Assembly: GCF_000155615.1 (NCBI RefSeq)
Contig: NZ_DS989915.1
Location: 885,597-949,596 of the forward strand
Reading direction: 5' to 3'
DNA length: 64,000 bases
Source: Alcanivorax sp. DG881
GTDB taxonomy: Bacteria; Pseudomonadota; Gammaproteobacteria; Pseudomonadales; Alcanivoracaceae
The translations under genes were made by a program, and so were the position numbers. The notes beneath the pieces are model-generated. The model ran no database searches, was not told where the DNA came from, and saw nothing but the letters and a program-made list of their open reading frames with translations. Of this stretch, positions 26,372 through 34,514 are shown in pieces. The first letter of the stretch is position 1. Every line of letters begins with the position of its first letter.

Positions 26372-26449
26372 TCAGCAGCAGTATTCGATTTCATTGTGTT
26401 CAGGTTCAGGCAAGGTGCAAATGCATCCTTTATCCCCTTTGGTGAACAC
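26372..26449 (-). CDS. Possible very small Cys-rich peptide
   Basis: A 25-codon frame starting with GTG encodes a peptide with GCIC near the middle and ending EYCC, stopping 12 bp before the terminator stem; an earlier GTG at 26461 would give 29 aa. The four Cys residues and the otherwise unexplained terminator make it worth listing, but there is only a weak AGGG ribosome site. May also be the end of a small RNA. Confidence 0.25.
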   Translation of the reverse strand: MFTKGDKGCICTLPEPEHNEIEYCC

Positions 26450-26702
26450 TTGCCCTGCCACGGTAAGAATCCATACGGGGCACTTTCTTCAGCAATTCTT
26501 CGTAGCAGATGATCAAATTATCACCACATATTTAACCGACGTCTGTAAGCCTTCTCTTACTTTCCCATAGGAACTTAACCATTCCGCCCTGTTTTCGGCC
26601 CCGACAGGCGCGCACACAGGCGTGCCACCGGTGAAAGCTCGCACCGCTCATAAAGAAAGGCTGGACAGCATGGCAGCAGTAGTTTTACGCTAAAGCCGAA
26701 TG

Positions 26703-26716
26703 TGAACACATGTTCA
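26703..26716. promoter_or_regulatory. Palindrome upstream of the desaturase operon
   Basis: TGAACA-CA-TGTTCA, followed at 26726-26757 by CGTAAAC/GTTTACG arms. The first resembles the DesT operator of the Pseudomonas desCB operon in part (GTGAAC-C-TGTT), which fits the downstream genes. No DesT-like gene is adjacent. Confidence 0.4.
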
Positions 26717-26970
26717 TTAACACAGCGTAAACATTGTTCTTCTGCACAGGGTTTACGTACAGATTCGGTTAAGGCCATTGGCCTGCAGACTTGGCAGAGG
26801 AGGATACTCAAACGTTCCGGCATGCAGTTTTTACCGGTAACGAAATGAACAGGAACGGACGGTGACAGCAGCCCTCAGCGGCACTGTTCACGCCATGCCC
26901 CCGCTTGCAACAGCACCTGCATGCCGGGTTAGCGACAACCTCGAATAATGACAACGAAAGAGGAACCGTT

Positions 26971-28089
26971 ATGCGTCAACCCACCCAGCCAGAGCCAGGT
27001 GCATCATCATCCATCTGGTCTCGACTGAGTACCATCACCGATTATTTTGCCTGGCCACTGCGCACCTCCCATTACCTGGAGCTGGTGAATCCGCTGTGGA
27101 CCACCCACAAGCTGCAGGCCCGAGTAGTCAAAGTGTGGGATGAAACCAAAGACGCGCGCACGCTCACCCTGCGACCCGGCCTGAACTGGCGCGGGCACCG
27201 GGCGGGGCAGCATGTGCGAGTGGGGATCCCTGCCAATGGCAAGCATTACACCCGTACCTACACCATTTCCTCGCCCCCCGAGCGCGAAGACGACTGCTTC
27301 ACGATCACGGTGAAGGCCATCGACAAGGGCACTATCTCCCACCACATCGTGCGCAATATCAAGGTAGGCGATTACCTGCCCATCGGCCTGCCGCAGGGGG
27401 ATTTCTATCTGCCCGATGCGCAGCCGATTCAGCCGCTGTTTATTACCGCAGGCAGCGGCATCACCCCCGCGTTCAGCATGATCAACAGCCTGATTGCCCA
27501 GGGGCGCCTGCCGGATACGCACCATGTCCACTATGCCCCCCACGAGTTTGATGTGGTGCTGGGCAAGGAACTGAAGGCGATGGATCGCTACAACGATCGC
27601 TATAACCTGCATCTGATTTACAGTCGTGAAGGCGAAGACCCGAGCCGTAACCGTTTTTCCGCGGCACAGCTGGATGCGCTCTGCCCGGACTGGAAAGACC
27701 GGGACGTGTACGCCTGCGGCCCCCCTTCCCTGCTGGAAGCGATCGAGCAATGCATGGCCGAGGCGGGCTGTAGCCGCCGGCTGCATGTGGAGCGATTCCG
27801 CGCGCCCTTTACGGAGGTGCCCGCCGATGCGGTGGGTGGCCGTGTGCGCTTTGCCCAGAGCGATGTGGACACCGAAGGCGACAGCGACACCCCGCTGCTG
27901 AAAGTGGCCGAGGCGGCCGGCATGAACCCGCCCCACGGTTGCCGCATGGGGATCTGCCATACCTGTAACACCACCCTGGTTTCCGGGTGTGTGCGTGACC
28001 TGCGCACCGGCGAGGTACTGAACGAAGCAGGCAGCATTGTACAAACCTGCATCTGCGCCGCCGCCGGCGACTGCGAACTGGATTTGTGA
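26971..28089 (+). CDS. Ferredoxin reductase for acyl desaturase (DesC-like)
   Basis: 372-aa flavoprotein of the ferredoxin-NADP reductase type fused to a C-terminal plant-type 2Fe-2S ferredoxin. FAD contact RTYTISSPP, NAD(P)-binding ITAGSGITPAFSM, YACGPPSL, and cluster ligands in CRMGICHTC plus a final Cys in QTCIC. I use the ATG at 26971 with an AGAGGA site. It passes electrons from NAD(P)H to the desaturase 11 bp downstream, as DesC does for DesB in Pseudomonas. Confidence 0.93.
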   Translation: MRQPTQPEPGASSSIWSRLSTITDYFAWPLRTSHYLELVNPLWTTHKLQARVVKVWDETKDARTLTLRPGLNWRGHRAGQHVRVGIPANGKHYTRTYTISSPPEREDDCFTITVKAIDKGTISHHIVRNIKVGDYLPIGLPQGDFYLPDAQPIQPLFITAGSGITPAFSMINSLIAQGRLPDTHHVHYAPHEFDVVLGKELKAMDRYNDRYNLHLIYSREGEDPSRNRFSAAQLDALCPDWKDRDVYACGPPSLLEAIEQCMAEAGCSRRLHVERFRAPFTEVPADAVGGRVRFAQSDVDTEGDSDTPLLKVAEAAGMNPPHGCRMGICHTCNTTLVSGCVRDLRTGEVLNEAGSIVQTCICAAAGDCELDL

Positions 28090-28099
28090 GGGAAGAATA

Positions 28100-29299
28100 A
28101 TGAAAACCCATCAATACCCGGTCGACCTGACCGATGAACAGATCGAAGAATTCGGTAACGAGCTGGAAGCCATTCGCAACGAGGTGTTTGATTCCCGGGG
28201 CGACCGTGACCGCGCCTATATCCTCAAGGTGATCAAGACCCAGCGCACCATGGCGGTAAGCTCCCGCTTTGTGATTTACCTGTCGCTGTTTTTCATTCCC
28301 GCCTGGGGACACGCGCTGGCCACCTGGCCGGTGGCACTCACCCTCATGGGCCTGGGCGTGTTCGCGCTCGGCATCGCCAAGATCCTGGAAAACATGGAGA
28401 TTGCCCACAACGTGCTGCACGCCCAGTGGGACTGGATGAAGGACCCGGAAATCCAGTCCAACACCTGGGAATGGGACACCATGAGCCCCTCGGACCGCTG
28501 GATGCATTCGCACAATGTGGTGCACCACACCTGGACCAATGTGCTGGAAAAAGATCTGGATGTGGGCTACGGCATCATGCGGGTAACACCCATGCAGAAA
28601 TGGAAGCCGGCATTTTTGTTGCAGCCGATCTATTTCATTCTGCTGATGCTGTTGTTCGAGGAAGGCGTGGCTGTCCATGAGCAGGCCATTGATGACCACC
28701 TGAAAGGCAAGAACAAGCTGAAGGACTTTACACCCCTGTTAAAGCGTATCGGCTACAAGATCTGGCGACAGGTGGCCAAGGATTATATTGCCTGGCCGCT
28801 GGCGGCGGCACTGGTGGCGATCCCGATTTCCTTCTACGTGCCCTTCTCGCCCTTGCTGGTGTTTGGCATGGTGGCCGGCGCCAATGCGGTGGCCAACCTG
28901 ATCCGCAACATCTGGGCGTTCACCATTATTTTCTGCGGGCACTTCCCCGCCGGGGCCCACAACTTCACCCTGGAGCAGGTGGAAGGAGAAACCCGTGGTC
29001 GCTGGTATCTGCGGCAAATGCTGGGCTCTTGCAACATCGAGGGCAGCAAGCTGTTCCATATCCTCTCCGGCAACCTGTCGCACCAGATTGAGCACCACCT
29101 GTTCCCGGACATGTGCAGTAACCGCTACAAGGAAGTGGCACCACGGGTGCGGGCACTGGCCGACCGCTACGGTATTCCATACAACAGCGCCTCCCTGTTC
29201 CGCCAGTTTGGCACTACCTGGCTGAACAACCTGCGTCTGGCTTTTCCCGGCGGCGGCGAACCCTACGAAGGGAGCCAAAGCCAGGCCTCGCATTCCTGA
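28100..29299 (+). CDS. Membrane fatty acid (acyl-CoA) desaturase, DesB-like
   Basis: 399-aa integral membrane di-iron desaturase. Three histidine boxes: HNVLHAQWD, HSHNVVHHTW and HQIEHHLFPD, plus a further His region HFPAGAHNF. Four or more hydrophobic segments (FVIYLSLFFIPAWGHAL, LTLMGLGVFALGIAKIL, LLQPIYFILLMLLF, PLLVFGMVAGANAVANLI). Start at 28100 with a GAGGGAAG site; the longer frame from 28037 overlaps the reductase. Introduces a cis double bond into saturated acyl chains for membrane fluidity. Confidence 0.94.
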   Translation: MKTHQYPVDLTDEQIEEFGNELEAIRNEVFDSRGDRDRAYILKVIKTQRTMAVSSRFVIYLSLFFIPAWGHALATWPVALTLMGLGVFALGIAKILENMEIAHNVLHAQWDWMKDPEIQSNTWEWDTMSPSDRWMHSHNVVHHTWTNVLEKDLDVGYGIMRVTPMQKWKPAFLLQPIYFILLMLLFEEGVAVHEQAIDDHLKGKNKLKDFTPLLKRIGYKIWRQVAKDYIAWPLAAALVAIPISFYVPFSPLLVFGMVAGANAVANLIRNIWAFTIIFCGHFPAGAHNFTLEQVEGETRGRWYLRQMLGSCNIEGSKLFHILSGNLSHQIEHHLFPDMCSNRYKEVAPRVRALADRYGIPYNSASLFRQFGTTWLNNLRLAFPGGGEPYEGSQSQASHS

Positions 29300-29310
29300 A
29301 CATAGGCCAG

Positions 29311-29356
29311 CCCGGCCCGGTGCATACAACAGGCTGCACCGGGCCTGTTCTTTTCC
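29311..29356 (+). terminator. Terminator of the desaturase operon
   Basis: 10-bp stem GCCCGGTGCA/TGCACCGGGC (29315-29324, 29335-29344) followed by a T/C-rich tail. Confidence 0.75.
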
Positions 29357-29391
29357 GGTATGCTCCTCCATGACGCAGCCGGATACCTTCC

Positions 29392-29988
29392 ATGACAACG
29401 ACACAACCGCCCCTCAACGACATCGCCCACATGTTCAGCCGGGCCTTTTTCCACGACCCCCTGTTTGTCTACTTCTTCCCGAACCCGTCGCAACGTGAAG
29501 CGCGGGCGTACTACACTTTCCGTTTTCTGGTTGCCCATGCCAGCCAAAACGGTCAGGTACACACCGCCCAGCAACCGCAGGATGGCGCTGCTGTCTGGCT
29601 GCCATCGTCAGCCCTGCGGCACAGCGTGGCCGATATGCTGCGCTTCGGCGCGGTGCGCGCCATGCTCAAGCAAGGCCCCGGCGCGATAAAACGCCAGATG
29701 CAGGCAGGCGAGGCCATGCAGGCGGTACACCATCGTGCCCTCAGCGCGCCTCATGCGTATCTGTTGCTGCTCGGCATTGATCCGTCGCAGCAGGGTCGCG
29801 GATTGTCGACGCCGCTGCTACAACCGTCACTGGATCGACTGGATGAGCAAGGCCTGCCCTGCTACCTGGATACCCATAACCCGAACAATGTGTCCTTGTA
29901 TCAACGGTTCGGTTTTGAGGTCGTGCATGAAGACGAGATCCCCGGGACCTCGGTACGACACTGGGCCATGCTGCGGCAGAGCAAATAG
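29392..29988 (+). CDS. GNAT-family N-acetyltransferase
   Basis: 198-aa acetyltransferase. The acetyl-CoA-binding motif A appears as LLLLGIDPSQQGRGLSTPLL and motif B as YLDTHNPNNVSLYQRFGFEVV. The N-terminal half is the divergent, substrate-side part. Substrate unknown. It has its own ATG 36 bp beyond the desaturase terminator. Confidence 0.9.
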   Translation: MTTTQPPLNDIAHMFSRAFFHDPLFVYFFPNPSQREARAYYTFRFLVAHASQNGQVHTAQQPQDGAAVWLPSSALRHSVADMLRFGAVRAMLKQGPGAIKRQMQAGEAMQAVHHRALSAPHAYLLLLGIDPSQQGRGLSTPLLQPSLDRLDEQGLPCYLDTHNPNNVSLYQRFGFEVVHEDEIPGTSVRHWAMLRQSK

Positions 29989-30086
29989 CCTGTTAAGGCC
30001 GCTCACAGCAGAGCCCCCAGCCAGCACAACCCCAAAAAGCTTCTTCGCGGATTAGAGTGAATAACACGCTTCTCGCCATCAGCCTG

Positions 30087-30187
30087 GTTTATCGCGAATA
30101 CCCGGCACTTTGCCAAACGCTCGACGCCGAATGCCTGACGTAAACCTCCATCACCTGAGAGGCTGTCGTTATTCCGGCATCTCTTTT
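30087..30187 (+). repeat. Dispersed structured repeat, copy 1
   Basis: About 75 percent identical by eye to 47400-47499. Both copies keep TTATCGCGAA, TTGCCAAACGC, ATGCCTGACG-AAA and CCGGCA-CTCTTTT in the same order, with a small hairpin between. Spacing of -AAAC and GACG-AAA recalls c-di-GMP-I (GEMM) riboswitches, but no plus-strand gene follows. Confidence 0.55.
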
Positions 30188-30390
30188 CAGAGGTATTTCA
30201 AGGAATTGTCAGGGCCATCATTGATGGCAATAATCGGGTAATGCACTTTGCACAGAGAGTATGGTGGCCAACAAGGTTTTCAGGTTTTGAACGCAAGCGT
30301 CCTTCGTCGGGTATCCGGCGTTCAGCGGCTGCCAAGTCGGGATAACAAGACAAGTTCTGAAACCGGATGATCACTCAATTCCGCGGTGAA

Positions 30391-30426
30391 CCAAAAAAAA
30401 GCCCTCACCGGGTTACCAGTGAGGGC
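30391..30426 (-). terminator. Terminator of the lipoprotein gene
   Basis: Stem GCCCTCAC/GTGAGGGC (30401-30408, 30419-30426) followed by eight T residues on the minus strand. Confidence 0.9.
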
Positions 30427-30492
30427 CTTCTCCTTCGGAACGCTATTACGTGTTTGTCTGCCCCAAGGCGCCGCGTTCCAATAAGGAAAAAG

Positions 30493-31668
30493 TCAGGGGT
30501 ATACGCAGGTGTCTGCTCCCCAGTTCTCCGGGAAAATCCGGGATAGCAGTTCATGCAAGGTGGGATCACTGGCTTTCAGCTCAGCACGGGTGTTGATTGC
30601 GTTATGGATTCCGTCGGATGGGATCGCTTCCAGATTCAGGTTGAACCAGTTCTGCACCCCTTCCGCCCAATATTCCTGGGCATTCTCAGTCGCATAGGTG
30701 TTGTCATAAGTACCCGCGAGCATGGCGGCATCATACGCCGCATTCAGTTCTGCCTCGAAACCCGGCTCCGCAAAATTCAGCCCCATGAGGTGAATGGAAT
30801 GGGCAAATTCATGGACGAAGATGCTTTCACCATTATAGCGATCATCCCCCAGCCCCAGACACAGAAGATTTTCTTCCGCACCACTGGAAACCGGCCGCCC
30901 CGGAACCGCCCCGAATCCCCGTGAGCGATCATCCCATAACTGCCCACCGGGTAGCGGGTTCGTGGTGTCCAGGTTGGCGTATTCCGGCAGATCAGTGATC
31001 CCTTCATCCTTCGAAACGATCGCAATGCGGGTGCCTTGGTTGACCATCTCTTCAAGCAGGTCCTGACGCATTTTCAGCATATAACGGGCCTGTGACCAGG
31101 CGCGTTGCAAGGCCGCATCCGGCAGCAGGGCGCCGCCAAGCACCGGAATGCCATCAGCATCGCAGTATTTTGTGTAATAGGCATCCACCCCCAATGCTGC
31201 CGGCGGAGCGGTAATCGTGCAGCCATAATTGGCTGTAGCCGAAGCAGTAAATGTCCAGGTCGTGGTGGCCAGAGCGTCACCGCTGGCACTGAGAATATCC
31301 GGACTCAAGGTGACCGTGTAATCGGTACCATTGACCAGATCCGCATCCGGGGTGAAAACAATCACCCTGTTGTCCTCACTATACGAAAAGCTGCCGGGCA
31401 CCGGGTTAACGCCAGCGGTAACCGAAAAGCTCAGTGCATCCACCGTGGCTGGATCCACCGGAGCATCCAGACGTACCGAAAGGGGAAAGTCCGCCTGCAA
31501 GGTTGCCCCGTCGGAGGGGCTTGTAGCGCTGGTGTTGAACGCCGCCGGCGGGGTCGTTCCACCACCATTACCTCCCGCTGAACCGCCCCCGCCGCTACTG
31601 CCTCCGCCACCACCACAGGCAGCCAACACCAGCACCGACATGGCAAGTAATCCCGTTCTGCTTTTCAT
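30493..31668 (-). CDS. Lipoprotein with Ig-like domain and HExxHxxH metallopeptidase domain
   Basis: 391-aa secreted lipoprotein: lipobox LAAC with Cys18, then a long Gly/Ser linker. Residues ~45-145 form an SbsA/Big_5-type Ig-like domain (TSPSDGATLQADFPLSVRLD ... VIVFTPDADLVNGTDYTVTL). The C-terminal half has HEFAHSIHLMG, a zinc motif, with a downstream candidate ligand in ENAQEYWAEGVQNWF, as in proteins related to the anthrax lethal factor protease domain. It is probably a surface or periplasmic peptidase. Own promoter and strong terminator. Confidence 0.85.
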   Translation of the reverse strand: MKSRTGLLAMSVLVLAACGGGGGSSGGGGSAGGNGGGTTPPAAFNTSATSPSDGATLQADFPLSVRLDAPVDPATVDALSFSVTAGVNPVPGSFSYSEDNRVIVFTPDADLVNGTDYTVTLSPDILSASGDALATTTWTFTASATANYGCTITAPPAALGVDAYYTKYCDADGIPVLGGALLPDAALQRAWSQARYMLKMRQDLLEEMVNQGTRIAIVSKDEGITDLPEYANLDTTNPLPGGQLWDDRSRGFGAVPGRPVSSGAEENLLCLGLGDDRYNGESIFVHEFAHSIHLMGLNFAEPGFEAELNAAYDAAMLAGTYDNTYATENAQEYWAEGVQNWFNLNLEAIPSDGIHNAINTRAELKASDPTLHELLSRIFPENWGADTCVYP

Positions 31669-31848
31669 TACCCTCTCCCTCTATCTGACAACATGGCGAT
31701 CGCGTTGCTTAGAGCAAGCTCCGCTGTTCGGTTTCCCCTGTGGCACCATGGTGGGGGGATCGGGTTTACACATCTTCCCTCGTTAGTATGAATCTCGTTT
31801 TTTCCTGCTGTGCTTTAATGTATAGAGGCATGATTTACCGGAGTCGCT

Positions 31849-32511
31849 ATGCGTGTTCTTGTCGTTGATGATCACCAACTTTTCCTGGATGGCATTCGTC
31901 ATATTCTGGAAAAGCTGGATAAGGAAATACAGATCACCGAAGCCAACAGCGTGGAAAAAGCCATTCAGGCACTGGAGCATCCGCAAGAACTGGATCTGGC
32001 CTTAATCGATCTGTGTATGCCTGGCATGGATGGCATAGCACTGCTGCAAAGCCTGCGGGAGCGGAAACTACGCCTGCCGGTGGTCGTGGTATCCGGTGAA
32101 GACAATGCCGCCAAGATACGTTCGGCGCTGGAACTGGGGGCGCTGGGCTTTATTCCGAAAAGTTACGGCAGCCAGCAGATGCTGGATGCCTTAAACGGTG
32201 TGCTGGAGGGGGATATCTATTTGCCCGATCACATTGAACAACAGATCAACCGACTCAGCACTCGCCGCCCTCCGCTGGAGGCAGAAGCCAACCTGGCACT
32301 GAAAACCAGTGGCATTACCCGCCGGCAGTACGATGTGCTGCAGTTGATGGCACAGGGTTATTCCAATAAACAAATCGCCAGCACCCTGTTTCTCACCGAG
32401 CACACCGTGAAATCCCATGTCAGCGCCCTGTTCGTGATACTCGGTGCCAGTAACAGCACCAGCTGCGTACAAAATGCCGTTACCCGGGACATTCTCGCCA
32501 AGTCAGTGTAG
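31849..32511 (+). CDS. LuxR/FixJ-type response regulator
   Basis: 220-aa regulator. Receiver domain: acidic pair at residues 7-8, phospho-acceptor Asp54 in ALIDLCMPGMDG, Ser/Thr in VVVSGED, Lys in GFIPKSYG. C-terminal LuxR HTH: ITRRQYDVLQLMAQGYSNKQ followed by STLFLTEHTVKSHVSALF. It ends 4 bp before the end of the convergent hybrid kinase gene, its likely partner, and the ABC/acyl-CoA ligase operon beyond is a plausible target. Confidence 0.93.
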   Translation: MRVLVVDDHQLFLDGIRHILEKLDKEIQITEANSVEKAIQALEHPQELDLALIDLCMPGMDGIALLQSLRERKLRLPVVVVSGEDNAAKIRSALELGALGFIPKSYGSQQMLDALNGVLEGDIYLPDHIEQQINRLSTRRPPLEAEANLALKTSGITRRQYDVLQLMAQGYSNKQIASTLFLTEHTVKSHVSALFVILGASNSTSCVQNAVTRDILAKSV

Positions 32512-32515
32512 GGCT

Positions 32516-34291
32516 TTACTTTCCTTTCTCCGGCAAGGCGTTGTGGATCATCATGCGCAGCTGAGCCGGTCGTAACGGTTTTTGCAAAACCTCATAGTCA
32601 CTGGCCGCCGCCATGGTTAGCACCTCCGCATCGGTATCGCCGGTAATCAGCACCCCCGCCAATGGATAACCGCATTGCTCACGGAGCTGATTGATCGCCG
32701 TAATACCGGAATTACCGTGACGAAGACGCAAATCAGACAGCACCAGTTCAGCCTTGAAATCGTCTTTTGATAACGCTTCCAGGGCCTCGCCCAAATCCGC
32801 CGCCACTCGCACATCGCACTGCCATTTGCCCAACAGGGTTTCCATGGCATCCAGGATCTCCACATCATCATCAATCACCAGAATACGGCGACCGGACAAA
32901 TCCCAGCTGTGCATCAGAGGGACGCCCACGCGTTCCTGTGCGGCGAGGCTGGCGCTACCCCGGGGAATGGATAAGCTGAATACACTGCCCCGGCCCGGCA
33001 CCGAACGCAGGGTCAACGGGTGCTCTAGCAGGTCACTGATCCGGCGAACCAGCGCCAACCCCAGTCCCAGCCCCTGATTACGATCACGTCCGGCATTATC
33101 GAGTTGATGAAACTCCTGGAAAATCATGTCCTGGTCATGCACATCGATCCCCCCGCCGGTATCCCATACCTGAACCAGTAACTTGCCTGAGCGGTTGCGC
33201 AGGCTAAGCAATACACCCCCGGCTTGCGTATAACGCACAGCATTACTGATCAGGTTGCGCAGAATGCGCGCTAACAACACTCGATCCGTCATTACCGTTT
33301 GCGGATGAGCGTGCACAACCAGCTTCAATGCCTTCTCTTGCGCCGCAGGCTGGAACTCAGCGGCAAGTTCGATAAGCAGAGCGCCAATATCAAAATGAGA
33401 GATATCCGGCTCCACCACTCGAGCATCCAGCCGGGACACATCCAGCAGCGCATCGAACAGCTTACGCAGTGCATCCACTGAAAGCAGAACCCGGGGAAAG
33501 ATACGCGCCCTTTCCTGATCGCTCTTCGCTTCATGGAGCACATCAACGAATAACGACAACGCGTGCAGTGGTTGACGCAAATCATGGCTGGCAGCGGCAA
33601 GAAAACGGGACTTGGCCTGGGTCGCTTGCTCCGCCTCTTCTGTTTTTCTTGCCAGCGCCGCAGACAGGTCATCACTTTCGAAGCGCAATCGAATCTGTTC
33701 TCGAAAAGAGCGGTTAAGCATGCGCGCAAACCGGGCACCGGCCAGAAAGACCCAGACCATCATCAGCGCCAACACCCAATAAAACGGTTCATTCTGGCCA
33801 ATAAACACCAGAGTCAACGCCAGAAAAATCGGCCCGGCATAAACGTGATACAGGGGCAGGCTGTAATGCGCCGGAATAATATTGCCAATGCTCAACACCA
33901 GCGCAATCGTCACCAGAAAAATCTGCAGGGCGGGCGTATCCACCTGATAGAACCCATATATGGCGACGCCCCAGACCGTGCCCAGATAAAAGCGGCTGAT
34001 GAGCAATATTCTTTGCCAATCGCGCAAGCGGGCATCGTCACAGCCCTCGTTACGAAAGCGTTGTCCGGTGTATTCATGAAAAAGGATGCCCGCCAGCATC
34101 ATCGTCACCCATAACACCAGCCAGAATAGAGGCACCGCGTTGTAGTGCACTATCGCCACCGGCAACACCACCGCCAGCCTGGACCAGGTCAAACGGCGTG
34201 AGAGGCCGAGCAACTGACGTAGCGCTTCGGCAGTGATACGGGTTTCCAGCCGCGCGTTTTTCTGCAGCGGGTCCGATTCAGGTGTATTCAT
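32516..34291 (-). CDS. Hybrid sensor histidine kinase with receiver domain
   Basis: 591-aa inner-membrane kinase. About six hydrophobic segments within residues 35-190 form a membrane sensor; a coiled helix follows; HisKA with His236 in AAASHDLRQPLHAL; HATPase with NLISNAVRYTQAGG, VWDTGGGI and GLGLGLALVRRI; C-terminal receiver ILVIDDDVEIL ... LVLSDLRLRHG ... VLQKPLRPA. Single-step or phosphorelay signalling to the convergent LuxR-type regulator is likely. The signal is unknown; membrane-embedded sensing with few periplasmic loops suits a lipophilic ligand (inference). Confidence 0.93.
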   Translation of the reverse strand: MNTPESDPLQKNARLETRITAEALRQLLGLSRRLTWSRLAVVLPVAIVHYNAVPLFWLVLWVTMMLAGILFHEYTGQRFRNEGCDDARLRDWQRILLISRFYLGTVWGVAIYGFYQVDTPALQIFLVTIALVLSIGNIIPAHYSLPLYHVYAGPIFLALTLVFIGQNEPFYWVLALMMVWVFLAGARFARMLNRSFREQIRLRFESDDLSAALARKTEEAEQATQAKSRFLAAASHDLRQPLHALSLFVDVLHEAKSDQERARIFPRVLLSVDALRKLFDALLDVSRLDARVVEPDISHFDIGALLIELAAEFQPAAQEKALKLVVHAHPQTVMTDRVLLARILRNLISNAVRYTQAGGVLLSLRNRSGKLLVQVWDTGGGIDVHDQDMIFQEFHQLDNAGRDRNQGLGLGLALVRRISDLLEHPLTLRSVPGRGSVFSLSIPRGSASLAAQERVGVPLMHSWDLSGRRILVIDDDVEILDAMETLLGKWQCDVRVAADLGEALEALSKDDFKAELVLSDLRLRHGNSGITAINQLREQCGYPLAGVLITGDTDAEVLTMAAASDYEVLQKPLRPAQLRMMIHNALPEKGK

Positions 34292-34514
34292 GCTTGTCCC
34301 TTTTAACGGCTTACTGAAAAGCCTGCCAATCAGGGGCTAATCTACCGTGGTCGTTGAGATGATGCGAATAACAGCATGAATCAAAGGCAAGAGCCTGCCA
34401 GCATGGAACCGGTCAGCGAGGACGACGAAGGGAATGAATAAAGGGAGGGAGACCTGAATACAGAGCCACCGCCCCCTTTTAGGGAACGGTGGCCTTGGCG
34501 ACTCAGGAGCAGGG

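Larger units (their letters stand above)
26203..26970. other. Long gene-poor region upstream of the desaturase operon
   Basis: About 770 bp. It contains a minus-strand terminator (26336-26360) preceded by a tiny Cys-rich frame (26372-26449), two inverted repeats (26703-26716, 26726-26757) and then the promoter region of the ferredoxin reductase operon. An 82-aa frame at 26575-26823 looks like a chance frame. Confidence 0.5.
29989..30492. other. Intergenic region with dispersed repeat
   Basis: About 500 bp between convergent genes. It holds copy 1 of a ~100-bp repeat (30087-30187, related to 47400-47499) and the terminator of the minus-strand lipoprotein gene at the right. Confidence 0.5.

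Noticed and set aside
26575-26823. 82-aa Cys-rich frame on the minus strand
   Set aside because: Random-looking composition, no ribosome site, and it overlaps the inverted repeats upstream of the desaturase operon.
30087-30187. Firm c-di-GMP riboswitch annotation
   Set aside because: Core words fit loosely, but the GNRA loop and P1 pairing cannot be placed with confidence and there is no downstream gene on that strand.
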